From NCBI GenBank assembly GCA_964638815.1, contig CAZXBB010000449.1, positions 1-6,928 of the forward strand: DNA of 6,928 bases. The letters run 5' to 3'. Every line of letters begins with the position of its first letter. Position 1 is the stretch's first letter. The DNA is from CAZXBB01 sp964638815 (GTDB taxonomy: Bacteria; Planctomycetota; Phycisphaerae; Phycisphaerales; SM1A02). The position numbers and the translations under genes are program-made. The notes beneath the pieces were generated by a model, which was given only the letters and a program-made list of their open reading frames with translations, searched no databases and was not told where the DNA came from. Positions 1 to 5,730 of the stretch are shown in pieces.

Positions 1-9
1 CCGACTGCT

Positions 10-46
10 CATACGGATATTATACACATAATGCATATCATTGCAA
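10..46 (-). promoter_or_regulatory. Putative sigma70-type promoter with leaderless-type ATG at the left edge
   Basis: On the minus strand a perfect TATAAT (plus 24 to 19) lies 16 bases downstream of TTGCAA (plus 46 to 41), which matches TTGACA at 4 of 6 positions. The patch from about 9 to 46 is strikingly AT-rich against a very GC-rich background, so a perfect TATAAT here is unlikely to be background. Six bases after the -10 box an ATG (plus 12 to 10) opens a frame beginning Met-Ser-Ser-Arg that leaves the window. This spacing would put the transcription start at or next to the ATG, as in leaderless transcripts. The hexamers and spacing are seen directly; promoter function and leaderless translation are inferred, and only four codons of the putative gene are visible. 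Confidence 0.4.
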
Positions 47-355
47 GCCTTCCTTGGCCGAATCGCCGGCCGCCACGACCTCGGCGTCCTCGACCGACAA
101 GCCACCGTCCATGCAGATCGCCAGCATTTCCCGCCACGCACCCCGCAGGGCGACCGCCCGCCCGCAATCACGTTCGCGTCGGGCGTCGCGCATCAGCCGG
201 GCCGCGCCGTCACGCGACGCGCTCTTGAACGGGGCGACCGCATCGATCGTCACGCCGCCCGAACGGGCGAACACGGCCTTGGCTGCCTCGACAGGTCTAC
301 GACGGTCGGCAGGCAGAAGGCCAGCCGGTCGCGCTCTTCGGGCGTGCGTGTTCAA
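38..355 (-). CDS. Unrecognised protein, 3' portion of a minus-strand reading frame, start uncertain
   Basis: I do not recognise this protein. The frame ends with TGA at 38-40 and reads upstream without a stop to 580, but the part beyond about 380 crosses a 7-bp tandem repeat and gives low-complexity Phe/Pro/Arg text, so it is unlikely to be coding. The C-terminal 75 or so residues (from about position 274) look like a real soluble protein, with strong G/C third positions and no low complexity, and end in a stretch including GGLSVEDAEVV. A TTG at 355 is one possible start and GTG codons at 274 and 253 are others; none has a Shine-Dalgarno sequence. Another frame over about 290-350 also reads plausibly (TPEERDRLAFCLPTVVDL), so a frameshift or decayed gene is possible. 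The stop overlaps an ATG (ATGA, 41-38). Confidence 0.35.
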   Translation of the reverse strand: MNTHARRARPAGLLPADRRRPVEAAKAVFARSGGVTIDAVAPFKSASRDGAARLMRDARRERDCGRAVALRGAWREMLAICMDGGLSVEDAEVVAAGDSAKEGLQ

Positions 356-382
356 GCTGGAGTCGGGTTGATCCGGCGGAAT

Positions 383-454
383 GGGGAACGGGGAGCGGGG
401 AATCGGGAACCTCGGAACGGTCAATTGAACAACGGGAAACGGGAAACGGGAAAC
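383..454. repeat. 7-bp tandem repeat tract (GGGGAAC-like and GGGAAAC units)
   Basis: Two blocks share a 7-base period. The first (383-410) has four units in register: GGGGAAC, GGGGAGC, GGGGAAT and CGGGAAC, followed by an 8-base variant CTCGGAAC at 411-418. After 15 non-repeat bases, the second block has three identical copies of GGGAAAC at 434-440, 441-447 and 448-454. Heptameric short tandem repeats of similar composition are known between genes in several bacteria, for example the STRR families of heterocystous cyanobacteria and GGGAATC-type arrays in xanthomonads. No function is claimed. The perfect three-copy block could vary in length between strains by replication slippage. Confidence 0.85.
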
Positions 455-455
455 G

Positions 456-588
456 CCAGACAGCTGCGGCTTGAGTAAGCGGCATTCGTCCGTAACCGAA
501 ATCGGCTGGACCATGGCTACGCGGCGACCGTCGTTGCGGCGCGGCCACCGCCGTCGCGTTCCGGCGGAGCGTCCTACCATCCCCCTTC
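456..588. other. Intergenic leader upstream of the ABC exporter; no convincing promoter
   Basis: This stretch should hold the promoter for the plus-strand ABC exporter operon. The only -35-like hexamer I see is TTGAGT at 471-476, with TAACCG at 493-498 in the -10 position, which is a poor match. A purine-rich GGCGGAG lies at about 556-562, too far from the ATG at 589 to be a normal Shine-Dalgarno sequence, and the bases just before the ATG are pyrimidine-rich (CCCCCTTC). Neither promoter nor ribosome site can be assigned with confidence, and I see no clear coding signal on either strand. Confidence 0.3.
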
Positions 589-2598
589 ATGACCTTCCGC
601 CCCGAGACCAGCCGGCAACGCTACCGACAGTACCGGCGCGACCTCGAGGCTCACGAGACCGAGGGCTCGCGACGGACGGCGGCGGGGCATTCGAAGCAGA
701 AGAAGGGCGGCAAGGGCGGGAAGGGCAAGGGCCAGCGGTCCTTTTTCGGTCTCTTCCGCGCGTTCGTCGGCTTCCTGCGGGGGTCGCGCACGTACGTCGC
801 GGTCTCGCTGACGACGGTCACGGTCGCGACCGCGCTGAAGCTCATCCCCCCTGCCGCGACCGGGTTCGTGCTCGACTACATCCTCGGCGAGAAGACGCTG
901 GTCCGCGATACGTTCGCGGGGTTTGCGGTCCCGGCCGACAAGGGGCGGCTCCTGCTGCTCGTCGCGGTCGCCATGGTCGTGATCGCGGCCCTCGCGATCG
1001 GGATCGGGATGGCGGGGCGATACCTCAACACGCTGACCACGAAACGCGTGCAATCGCGTGTGCGGAAGACCGTGTTCGAGCACGCCGTGCGGCTGCCGCT
1101 TCACCGCATCCACGCGCTCAAGTCGGGCGGCGTGGCGAGCGTCCTGCGCGAGGACGCGGGCGGTGTCGGTGAGCTGCTCTTCAGCATGCTCTACAACCCG
1201 TGGCGGGCGATCATCCAGCTCCTCGGCACGCTCGGGATCCTGGCGTTCATCGACTGGCGTCTGCTCGTCGGCTCGCTCGCGATCCTGCCGATCGTCTACT
1301 TCACGCACCGCGCTTGGATCTCGCGCATCCGCCCGCTGTGGCGCGACATCCGCGCCAGCCGGGAGTACATGGACGGTCACGCCGCCGAGGCGTTCGGCGG
1401 CATGCGCGTGGTCCGCAGCTTCGGCCGCCAGCGGGCGGAGACCGGGCGATTCATCCGCAACAACCACCTCATGATCCGGCAGGAGCTGCTCGCGTGGTGG
1501 GCGTCGCGCGTGATCGAGGTCGGCTGGGCGTTCCTCATCCCCGCCGCCTCCGGCGCGCTCCTCTGGTACGGCGGCAGCCGGATTCTCGGGGACGCGGCGC
1601 GCGTGACCGCGGGTACGCTCGCTCCGGCCGAAGCGATCACCACGGGTGACCTCGTCATGTTCCTGTTCTACCTCGCGATGCTGCTCGAGCCGCTCGCGAC
1701 GCTTGCCGGAAGCGCGACCGCGTTCCAGAACAGCCTCGCCGGGCTCGACCGCGTGCTCGATATCCTCGCCGAGCCGACGGAGTTCCAGGACACGCCCGGC
1801 GGGCGCACGGTGCGCCCCGCGGACGTTGCCGGCCGCGTCACCATCAGCGGCCTCGGCTTCCACTACCCGAAGGTCGAGACGCTCGTCCTGCACGACATCG
1901 ACCTCGACGTGCTCCCCGGGCAGACCGTCGCCCTCGTCGGTTCGAGCGGCGCCGGAAAGACGACGCTGTGCAATCTGATCGCGCGGTTCTTCGACCCGAC
2001 CGAGGGCGTGATCGAACTTGACGGCGTGGACCTGCGCCGGATCGACGTCGAGAGCTACCGGCGTCTCCTCGGGGTCGTCGAGCAGGACATCTTCCTCTTC
2101 GACGGCACCATCGGTGAGAACATCGCGTACGGCCGCCGCGGCGCAAGCCGCGAGGAGATCGCGGAGGCCGCCCGGCTCGCCCACGCGCGGGAGTTCATCC
2201 ACCGGCTCGAGAAGGGCTACGAGACGGTGATCGGTGAACGCGGCGTGCGGCTGAGCGGCGGCCAGAGGCAGCGTCTGGCGATCGCACGGGCCCTGCTCGC
2301 CGATCCTCGCATCCTGATCCTCGATGAGGCGACGAGCAACCTCGACACCGGGAGCGAGCGTCTCATCCAGATGAGCCTCCGGACGCTCATGCGGGGACGA
2401 ACGAGCTTCGTTATCGCCCACCGCCTCAGCACCATCACCCACGCCGACGTCATCGTGGTGATCGAGGACGGCGGAATCGCCGAGCGCGGCACGCATGCGG
2501 AGCTCATGGCCAGCCGCGGCCGCTACCGGGCGATGGTGGAGATGCAATTGCTGGACGCGGGAGCCGAACCAGTCGAAGATACTGTGACCGTGGAATGA
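589..2598 (+). CDS. ABC exporter half-transporter (fused transmembrane domain and ATPase)
   Basis: This is a type IV (MsbA/Sav1866-like) ABC exporter subunit, expected to homodimerise in the inner membrane and export a lipid, drug or peptide using ATP. The substrate cannot be read from sequence. Residues 1-50 are a hydrophilic basic extension with a Lys/Gly run (KKGGKGGKGKGQR, 38-50). The transmembrane domain spans about 55-375, with likely helices near 70-92, 121-143, 201-221, 223-240, 309-328 and 352-371. The ATPase domain (about 415-655) is intact: A-loop aromatic region FHY 424-426, Walker A GSSGAGKTT 451-459, Q-loop Gln499, signature LSGGQ 555-559, Walker B ILILDE 575-580, D-loop SNLD 583-586 and switch His611. 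The length of 669 aa exceeds the usual 580-600 mainly because of the N-terminal extension. The ATG has no clear Shine-Dalgarno sequence, so a later start inside the extension cannot be excluded. The zinc-ribbon gene follows after 27 bp on the same strand. Confidence 0.96.
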   Translation: MTFRPETSRQRYRQYRRDLEAHETEGSRRTAAGHSKQKKGGKGGKGKGQRSFFGLFRAFVGFLRGSRTYVAVSLTTVTVATALKLIPPAATGFVLDYILGEKTLVRDTFAGFAVPADKGRLLLLVAVAMVVIAALAIGIGMAGRYLNTLTTKRVQSRVRKTVFEHAVRLPLHRIHALKSGGVASVLREDAGGVGELLFSMLYNPWRAIIQLLGTLGILAFIDWRLLVGSLAILPIVYFTHRAWISRIRPLWRDIRASREYMDGHAAEAFGGMRVVRSFGRQRAETGRFIRNNHLMIRQELLAWWASRVIEVGWAFLIPAASGALLWYGGSRILGDAARVTAGTLAPAEAITTGDLVMFLFYLAMLLEPLATLAGSATAFQNSLAGLDRVLDILAEPTEFQDTPGGRTVRPADVAGRVTISGLGFHYPKVETLVLHDIDLDVLPGQTVALVGSSGAGKTTLCNLIARFFDPTEGVIELDGVDLRRIDVESYRRLLGVVEQDIFLFDGTIGENIAYGRRGASREEIAEAARLAHAREFIHRLEKGYETVIGERGVRLSGGQRQRLAIARALLADPRILILDEATSNLDTGSERLIQMSLRTLMRGRTSFVIAHRLSTITHADVIVVIEDGGIAERGTHAELMASRGRYRAMVEMQLLDAGAEPVEDTVTVE

Positions 2599-2614
2599 CG
2601 ACGTATGACGCGAT

Positions 2615-2619
2615 AGGGG
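2615..2619 (+). promoter_or_regulatory. Shine-Dalgarno AGGGG deciding the GTG start of the zinc-ribbon gene
   Basis: AGGGG lies six bases before the GTG at 2626. An upstream in-frame ATG at 2605 is closed after three codons by TAG at 2614-2616, whose last two bases are part of this site. GTG 2626 is therefore the earliest usable start, and it leaves nine residues before the first zinc-binding cysteine. Confidence 0.6.
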
Positions 2620-2625
2620 TCCGTC

Positions 2626-3624
2626 GTGACGCCGACCGACGACACAAAGACTTGCGGCCTGTGCGGTGAGGACTGCAGCGATCGTCCGCGCACGCGTGAC
2701 AGCGGCGGACGCTACTTCTGCCGCACGTGCTACGACGAAGCCACGGCGCGGCAGAAGAGCGGGCAGTCGGGCACCACCCTGCTCGGCGACACGCACGACG
2801 TCGATGCGACCGTCCTGGCGGCCATCCTCGAAGACGCCGCCGCGCACGCGCCGGCGCCTCCGGCGCCGGACGAGGTCTGCAAGCGTTGCGGGAAGATGCT
2901 CGAGGGCGGCTCGCCGGTCTGCCCGCGGTGCGGCCACCGCGCGAAGTCGCACGGCCGGCGAGCGAAGGGGACCGACGCGTCGGAGAGCGGGAGCCCCGCC
3001 GCTGCGCAGCCGGACTTCACCGTGCCGCTGCGGTCGTCGGCCCCGACGTGGCACATCCCGACGTGGGTCATGATCGGCGTGCCGCTGATCTTCATCATCG
3101 CGATCGTGTTCGCCGCGATGCCGCGAAGCCGTCGCGTGACCCGCCCTCCGCCGGCCGTGGCGCCGCACGCGGAGCAGGCGCCGGATCTCGAGAATGCGCG
3201 GGCGTTCGCCAACGAGTCGATCGCGTTCGAGTACCCGGGCAACTGGCGGCTCGCGACCGACTACCCGGGCTTCCACCGCGAGAAATACATCGTCGTGGAC
3301 GGCGGCGCCGACGCCCAGATCATCATCCGCGTGTTCCAGTCGAGCGGCGCGCCGGAGGAGGAGCTGCGCTCGCGGCTCGACGAGCTCCGGAATTTCGGCA
3401 GCGGCTACACGGATCGCGAGAAGCTCACGAAGTACGGCGCCCTCGAGGGCACCGGGCGCGAGGTGACGGCGTACCTCGGGAGCAGACCGGTCCGTCACCG
3501 CGTATTCCTCTCGAAGCTGAGCATCCACACGATGCTCGAGGTGCAGGAGATCTGTCCCGACGCACGTCTCCGGCATGCGGACGCCGGCTTCGCTCACTTC
3601 GCGAAGACCCTCCGGCCGAAGTAG
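2626..3624 (+). CDS. Zinc-ribbon, single-span membrane protein with PsbP/DUF1795-like outer domain
   Basis: No characterised gene is recognised, but the architecture is clear over 332 aa. A first metal-binding module has C10xxC13, C17 and C32xxC35 and resembles the CGEDC...PRT.D..GRYFC..C ribbon common in planctomycete proteins. A second, rubredoxin-like ribbon has C85xxC88 and C99xxC102 after an Ala/Pro linker (about 73-82). A charged and Ser/Ala-rich linker leads to one transmembrane helix at about 146-164, followed by Arg residues and a Pro-rich stalk. The C-terminal 140 residues begin with a typical PsbP/MOG1/DUF1795-like opening (SIAFEYPGNWRL, about 199-209) and are mixed alpha/beta. The ribbons probably face the cytoplasm and the C-terminal domain the periplasm, from the basic residues near the helix, though the basic residues are not one-sided. 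It follows the ABC exporter by 27 bp, so co-transcription is likely and a partner role is possible. Domain assignment of the C-terminus is tentative. Confidence 0.88.
   Translation: MTPTDDTKTCGLCGEDCSDRPRTRDSGGRYFCRTCYDEATARQKSGQSGTTLLGDTHDVDATVLAAILEDAAAHAPAPPAPDEVCKRCGKMLEGGSPVCPRCGHRAKSHGRRAKGTDASESGSPAAAQPDFTVPLRSSAPTWHIPTWVMIGVPLIFIIAIVFAAMPRSRRVTRPPPAVAPHAEQAPDLENARAFANESIAFEYPGNWRLATDYPGFHREKYIVVDGGADAQIIIRVFQSSGAPEEELRSRLDELRNFGSGYTDREKLTKYGALEGTGREVTAYLGSRPVRHRVFLSKLSIHTMLEVQEICPDARLRHADAGFAHFAKTLRPK
2851..2869. repeat. Perfect 8-bp inverted repeat inside the zinc-ribbon gene
   Basis: CCGGCGCC (2851-2858) and GGCGCCGG (2862-2869) are perfect reverse complements separated by TCC, giving an all-G/C hairpin. 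They encode the Ala/Pro linker before the second zinc ribbon. Such a low-complexity linker readily produces a palindrome by codon choice, so no regulatory role is claimed. Confidence 0.7.
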
Positions 3625-3625
3625 C

Positions 3626-4513
3626 TCACTCCGCGCGGGCCAGCTCCGCTTCCGCCGCCAGGTGACCGAACGCCGGCCACGCGTCACCCGCGACGATCCG
3701 CTCGAAGCGGCGGCGCGCCTCGGCGTGATCGCCGCGCAGCTCGTGCCACATCGCGATGCCGTACGCCATCGTCGCGTCGTCGATCGCGGCGCCGACCGCC
3801 GAGTCGCCGCCGGCGACCTCTTCGGGCGTCAGCATGCCCTTGTAGAGCAGCAGAAGCTGGTGATACGAAGTGTTCTCGATGATGTCCATGTCCGCCGTCA
3901 CGGGCGCGAGCACGGTGGCGGCGGCCGCGTCGTTGCCGAGCCTGCGCTGCGTCAGGTACATCCAGTAACGCGTCGCGCAGCGCATGTCGTCGTTCTTTGC
4001 GAACGAGAGACACCGCCCGCAGGCGACGAGCGCGTCCTCGTACTCGCTCTTCACATAGTGCGCGAGTCCGAGGTGGTAGAAGATGTTCGTATGGCTCGTG
4101 CTCGTCGGCTGATTCCGCCGGTTCGGGAGACCGTCGGGCTCGACCTCGTCCGGCGCGTTCGCCGCGAGCGCGGCGGCGCGGGACAGGTCGGCGATGGCCT
4201 CGTCGATCCGCCGCAGCGTGATGAAGCGATGGCCGCGGTGACGCAGCAGCCTGTAGCTGTCGGGGAACCGGCGCAGCCCGTCGGTGTAGACCGCGATCGC
4301 CTCGTCGTACTCGCCGAGGTAGGCGAGCCGCCGGCCGTACCAGATGATCGCCTCCTCGAGCTTCGCCGCGCGATCGGCGCGGACGTCGTCCGCCAGCGGC
4401 ATCGGGGTGAGCGGCGCGCCGAGGAGCGATGTCGGGGGCGCAGGGCCCGGCGCGCAGCCGGCGGCGATCGAGAGCAGGAGACCGGGGGCGCACCGGAGGA
4501 TTCGTTCGCTCAT
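3626..4513 (-). CDS. TPR-repeat lipoprotein of an uncharacterised widespread family
   Basis: A 295-aa protein with a lipoprotein-type signal: Arg4 and Arg7, a hydrophobic stretch at 9-18 and IAAGC ending at Cys20. Ala at -3 is weaker than the usual Leu, so lipidation is probable rather than certain. The mature part is helical with TPR-type repeats at about 54-87, 88-119, 144-177 and 248-280, with typical residues such as the WYGRRLAYLGEYDEAIAVY segment (58-76). Segments such as YRLLRHRGHRFITLRRIDEA, VEPDGLPN, STSHTNIFYHLGLAHY and the final AFGHLAAEAELAR match, from memory, a conserved TPR family seen in acidobacterial, gemmatimonadal and other environmental genomes. No enzymatic role is apparent; TPR proteins usually scaffold protein contacts, here at a membrane. 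GGGAAG about ten bases before the ATG is a weak ribosome site. Its stop is one base from the stop of the convergent zinc-ribbon gene. The acetyltransferase gene lies 76 bp upstream on the same strand. Confidence 0.92.
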   Translation of the reverse strand: MSERILRCAPGLLLSIAAGCAPGPAPPTSLLGAPLTPMPLADDVRADRAAKLEEAIIWYGRRLAYLGEYDEAIAVYTDGLRRFPDSYRLLRHRGHRFITLRRIDEAIADLSRAAALAANAPDEVEPDGLPNRRNQPTSTSHTNIFYHLGLAHYVKSEYEDALVACGRCLSFAKNDDMRCATRYWMYLTQRRLGNDAAAATVLAPVTADMDIIENTSYHQLLLLYKGMLTPEEVAGGDSAVGAAIDDATMAYGIAMWHELRGDHAEARRRFERIVAGDAWPAFGHLAAEAELARAE

Positions 4514-4550
4514 GACGGCGCAGCTTCCCGCGACCCGTGGCGTGCGTCAA

Positions 4551-4577
4551 GCCGTGATTCCGGATTCCGGTGACGGC
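4551..4577 (-). terminator. Possible hairpin between acetyltransferase and TPR lipoprotein genes
   Basis: In the 76-bp gap an outer stem GCCGT (4551-4555) / ACGGC (4573-4577) encloses an inner stem CCGG (4560-4563) / CCGG (4567-4570) with an ATT loop; the internal loop is asymmetric. It lies 12 bases past the acetyltransferase stop on the minus strand. There is no T-run, so an intrinsic terminator is only possible. Such short stems are frequent in GC-rich DNA. Confidence 0.25.
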
Positions 4578-4589
4578 AAGCGGCCGCGA

Positions 4590-5093
4590 TCACACACCCT
4601 CGAATGCCTGGTGGTACTGCACGCATCCTGCATGACCGCCCAGCGCGCCCGGTGTGAGTTCGAGCACCATGAAGACGTCATCCGGCACGTCGTACGTCGA
4701 CCTGATCCCGAACCGGACGGACGGCACGAAGCCGAAGCGCGGGTAATACCCAGGATGCCCGAGCACCACGAGCGCCGCGCAACCGAGCCTGCGGCACGCC
4801 TCGATGCCGGCCCGCGCGAGTCGGGAGCCGACGCCCCGGCGCTGCCAGGCGGCCACGACGGCCATCGGCGCGAGGGCCATCAGCTTCAGCTCGGTCGCCT
4901 CCGGGAGCGTGACCGGCGTGAACATGACGTGCCCGACCACGTTCCCGTCGTGCTCGGCAACCAGCGACACGAGCGGCCGCACCTCGTCGCGCAGCCGATC
5001 GACGAGCTCCGCCTCGGCAGTCGTCCCGAACGCCGCGGCGTTGACCGCGAAGACGGCGGCGCGGTCTTCCGGTTGTTCGGGTCGAATGAGCAT
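4590..5093 (-). CDS. GNAT-family N-acetyltransferase, YhbS type
   Basis: A 167-aa acetyl-CoA-dependent N-acetyltransferase of the GNAT fold, close in pattern to the YhbS (COG3153) group. Visible landmarks are the N-terminal IRPEQPEDRAAVFAVNAAAF (3-22), the beta-strand segment with GNVVGHVMFTPV (50-61), the acetyl-CoA pyrophosphate-binding motif QRRGVGS (84-90, Q/RxxGxG/A), and the group-typical LGHPGYYPRFGF (111-122) followed by VPDDVFMVLEL (136-146) and PGAL. Length is normal for the group and no key motif is missing. The acceptor substrate is unknown, and the group is annotated only generally. No Shine-Dalgarno sequence precedes the ATG, but the first codons match the family's usual start. 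The gap of 113 bp to the upstream gene holds a hairpin and a palindrome, suggesting its own promoter. Confidence 0.95.
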   Translation of the reverse strand: MLIRPEQPEDRAAVFAVNAAAFGTTAEAELVDRLRDEVRPLVSLVAEHDGNVVGHVMFTPVTLPEATELKLMALAPMAVVAAWQRRGVGSRLARAGIEACRRLGCAALVVLGHPGYYPRFGFVPSVRFGIRSTYDVPDDVFMVLELTPGALGGHAGCVQYHQAFEGV

Positions 5094-5135
5094 GGGCCGG
5101 CACCGGACACGACGAGCCTCGAGCGCCCGGACCGC

Positions 5136-5151
5136 CTGATTGATGCATCAG
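5136..5151. promoter_or_regulatory. 10-bp palindrome TGATGCATCA, possible operator
   Basis: TGATGCATCA at 5141-5150 is a perfect palindrome, and CTGAT (5136-5140) is also complementary to ATCAG (5147-5151). It is the most AT-rich part of the gap between the 163-aa gene and the acetyltransferase and lies about 48 bp before the acetyltransferase ATG, where an operator could sit. No -35/-10 pair is convincing beside it. Function is inferred only. Confidence 0.3.
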
Positions 5152-5170
5152 TGCACGGCCCGACGCACCT

Positions 5171-5196
5171 CCGCCGCCCCGGCGATCCGACGGCGG
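5171..5196 (-). terminator. Possible terminator hairpin after the 163-aa gene
   Basis: CCGCCG (5171-5176) and CGGCGG (5191-5196) form a perfect 6-bp G/C stem around a 14-base loop, starting 10 bases past the TAA of the 163-aa gene on the minus strand. No T-run follows, so it would be a non-canonical terminator at best. Its place at the end of the TPR/163-aa pair is the main support. Confidence 0.3.
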
Positions 5197-5206
5197 CCCC
5201 GCGCCA

Positions 5207-5698
5207 TTATCGCATCACGAAGCGCGACTGGTCCCTGATCCCCATCAGGTGATCGCGTACGCGACGCGCGGCCTGCTCGAAACGCGGGAAGATCAGCCGG
5301 ACCAGGCCCGGGTCCTCCGTGGGGAAGCCGCCTTCGCGCATCAGGGCGCGGATGACGCTGTGCACGTGATGCATGAACGCGTCGTTCGCGCACTCCGGCG
5401 GATCGGCGGCGACCGCGGCCGCCTCGAACTCGGCGCGGTTGCGATCGATGCGGAAGAGCCGCGATTCCGTGTCCACGGCCGAGGCGAACTTGAGCTCGTC
5501 GCGCATCGCTTCTTGCATCCGTTCGCGGAACCGCTTGCCGAAGACGCCCTCGGCGGTGTGCATGTAGACGTACAGCGTGGCGGCCTCCACGACCTCGTCC
5601 GGCGGCGGCGTCGGGAAGATCGCGCGCACGACGGCCAGGAACTGGTGCATCGAGCCGGTCGTGGCCTTGAGCTTCAGATTGTCGATGAACAATGCCAT
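5207..5698 (-). CDS. Uncharacterised 163-aa soluble protein, probably all-helical
   Basis: I do not recognise a family. The frame is open far upstream, but the upstream part overlaps the TPR gene in another frame. The ATG at 5698 is preceded at five bases by AGGGGAG, the best ribosome site in the window, giving 163 aa. There is no signal peptide or membrane segment. The protein is rich in charged and aromatic residues and appears to be mostly helical: MHQFLAVVRAIF (17-28), DEVVEAATLYVYMHTAEG (34-51), FGKRFRERMQEAMRDELKFA (53-72), AFMHHVHSVIRALMREGG (107-124) and FEQAARRVRDHLMG (140-153). A Pro-rich turn TPPP sits at 30-33. His110, His111 and His113 are clustered, but a metal site cannot be claimed. 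It follows the membrane TPR gene by 32 bp and probably shares its transcript, so a physical or functional link to that protein is the best hint of its role. Confidence 0.85.
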   Translation of the reverse strand: MALFIDNLKLKATTGSMHQFLAVVRAIFPTPPPDEVVEAATLYVYMHTAEGVFGKRFRERMQEAMRDELKFASAVDTESRLFRIDRNRAEFEAAAVAADPPECANDAFMHHVHSVIRALMREGGFPTEDPGLVRLIFPRFEQAARRVRDHLMGIRDQSRFVMR

Positions 5699-5703
5699 AC
5701 GTT

Positions 5704-5710
5704 CTCCCCT
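5704..5710 (-). promoter_or_regulatory. Strong Shine-Dalgarno site AGGGGAG for the 163-aa gene
   Basis: On the minus strand AGGGGAG ends five bases before the ATG at 5698. This decides the start and rules against the much longer open frame upstream. Most other starts in the window lack so good a site, which suggests that this protein is translated efficiently relative to its neighbours. Confidence 0.8.
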
Positions 5711-5730
5711 TTCCCGACGGCGGCCCTTCC

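Noticed and set aside
471..498. TTGAGT/TAACCG as the ABC operon promoter.
   Set aside because: The -10 hexamer matches TATAAT at only its first two bases; it is too weak to list as a promoter.
356..580. N-terminal extension of the left minus-strand frame up to an ATG at 580.
   Set aside because: It reads through the heptamer repeat as Phe/Pro/Arg repeats, and much of the rest lies in the leader of the ABC exporter.
574..3687. A 1037-codon open frame on the minus strand opposite the ABC exporter and zinc-ribbon genes.
   Set aside because: It is the antisense shadow of two well-supported genes in GC-rich DNA. Its translation is a monotonous Arg/Ala/Glu/Asp/Leu mix without domains, and the opposite strand has all ABC motifs.
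3575..4573. A 332-codon plus-strand open frame opposite the TPR lipoprotein.
   Set aside because: It is Arg-rich and domain-free, and the opposite strand encodes a protein with clear TPR repeats and a signal sequence.
4344..5252. A 302-codon plus-strand frame across the acetyltransferase.
   Set aside because: It is a shadow of the GNAT gene, whose acetyl-CoA motif and family-typical ends are on the minus strand.
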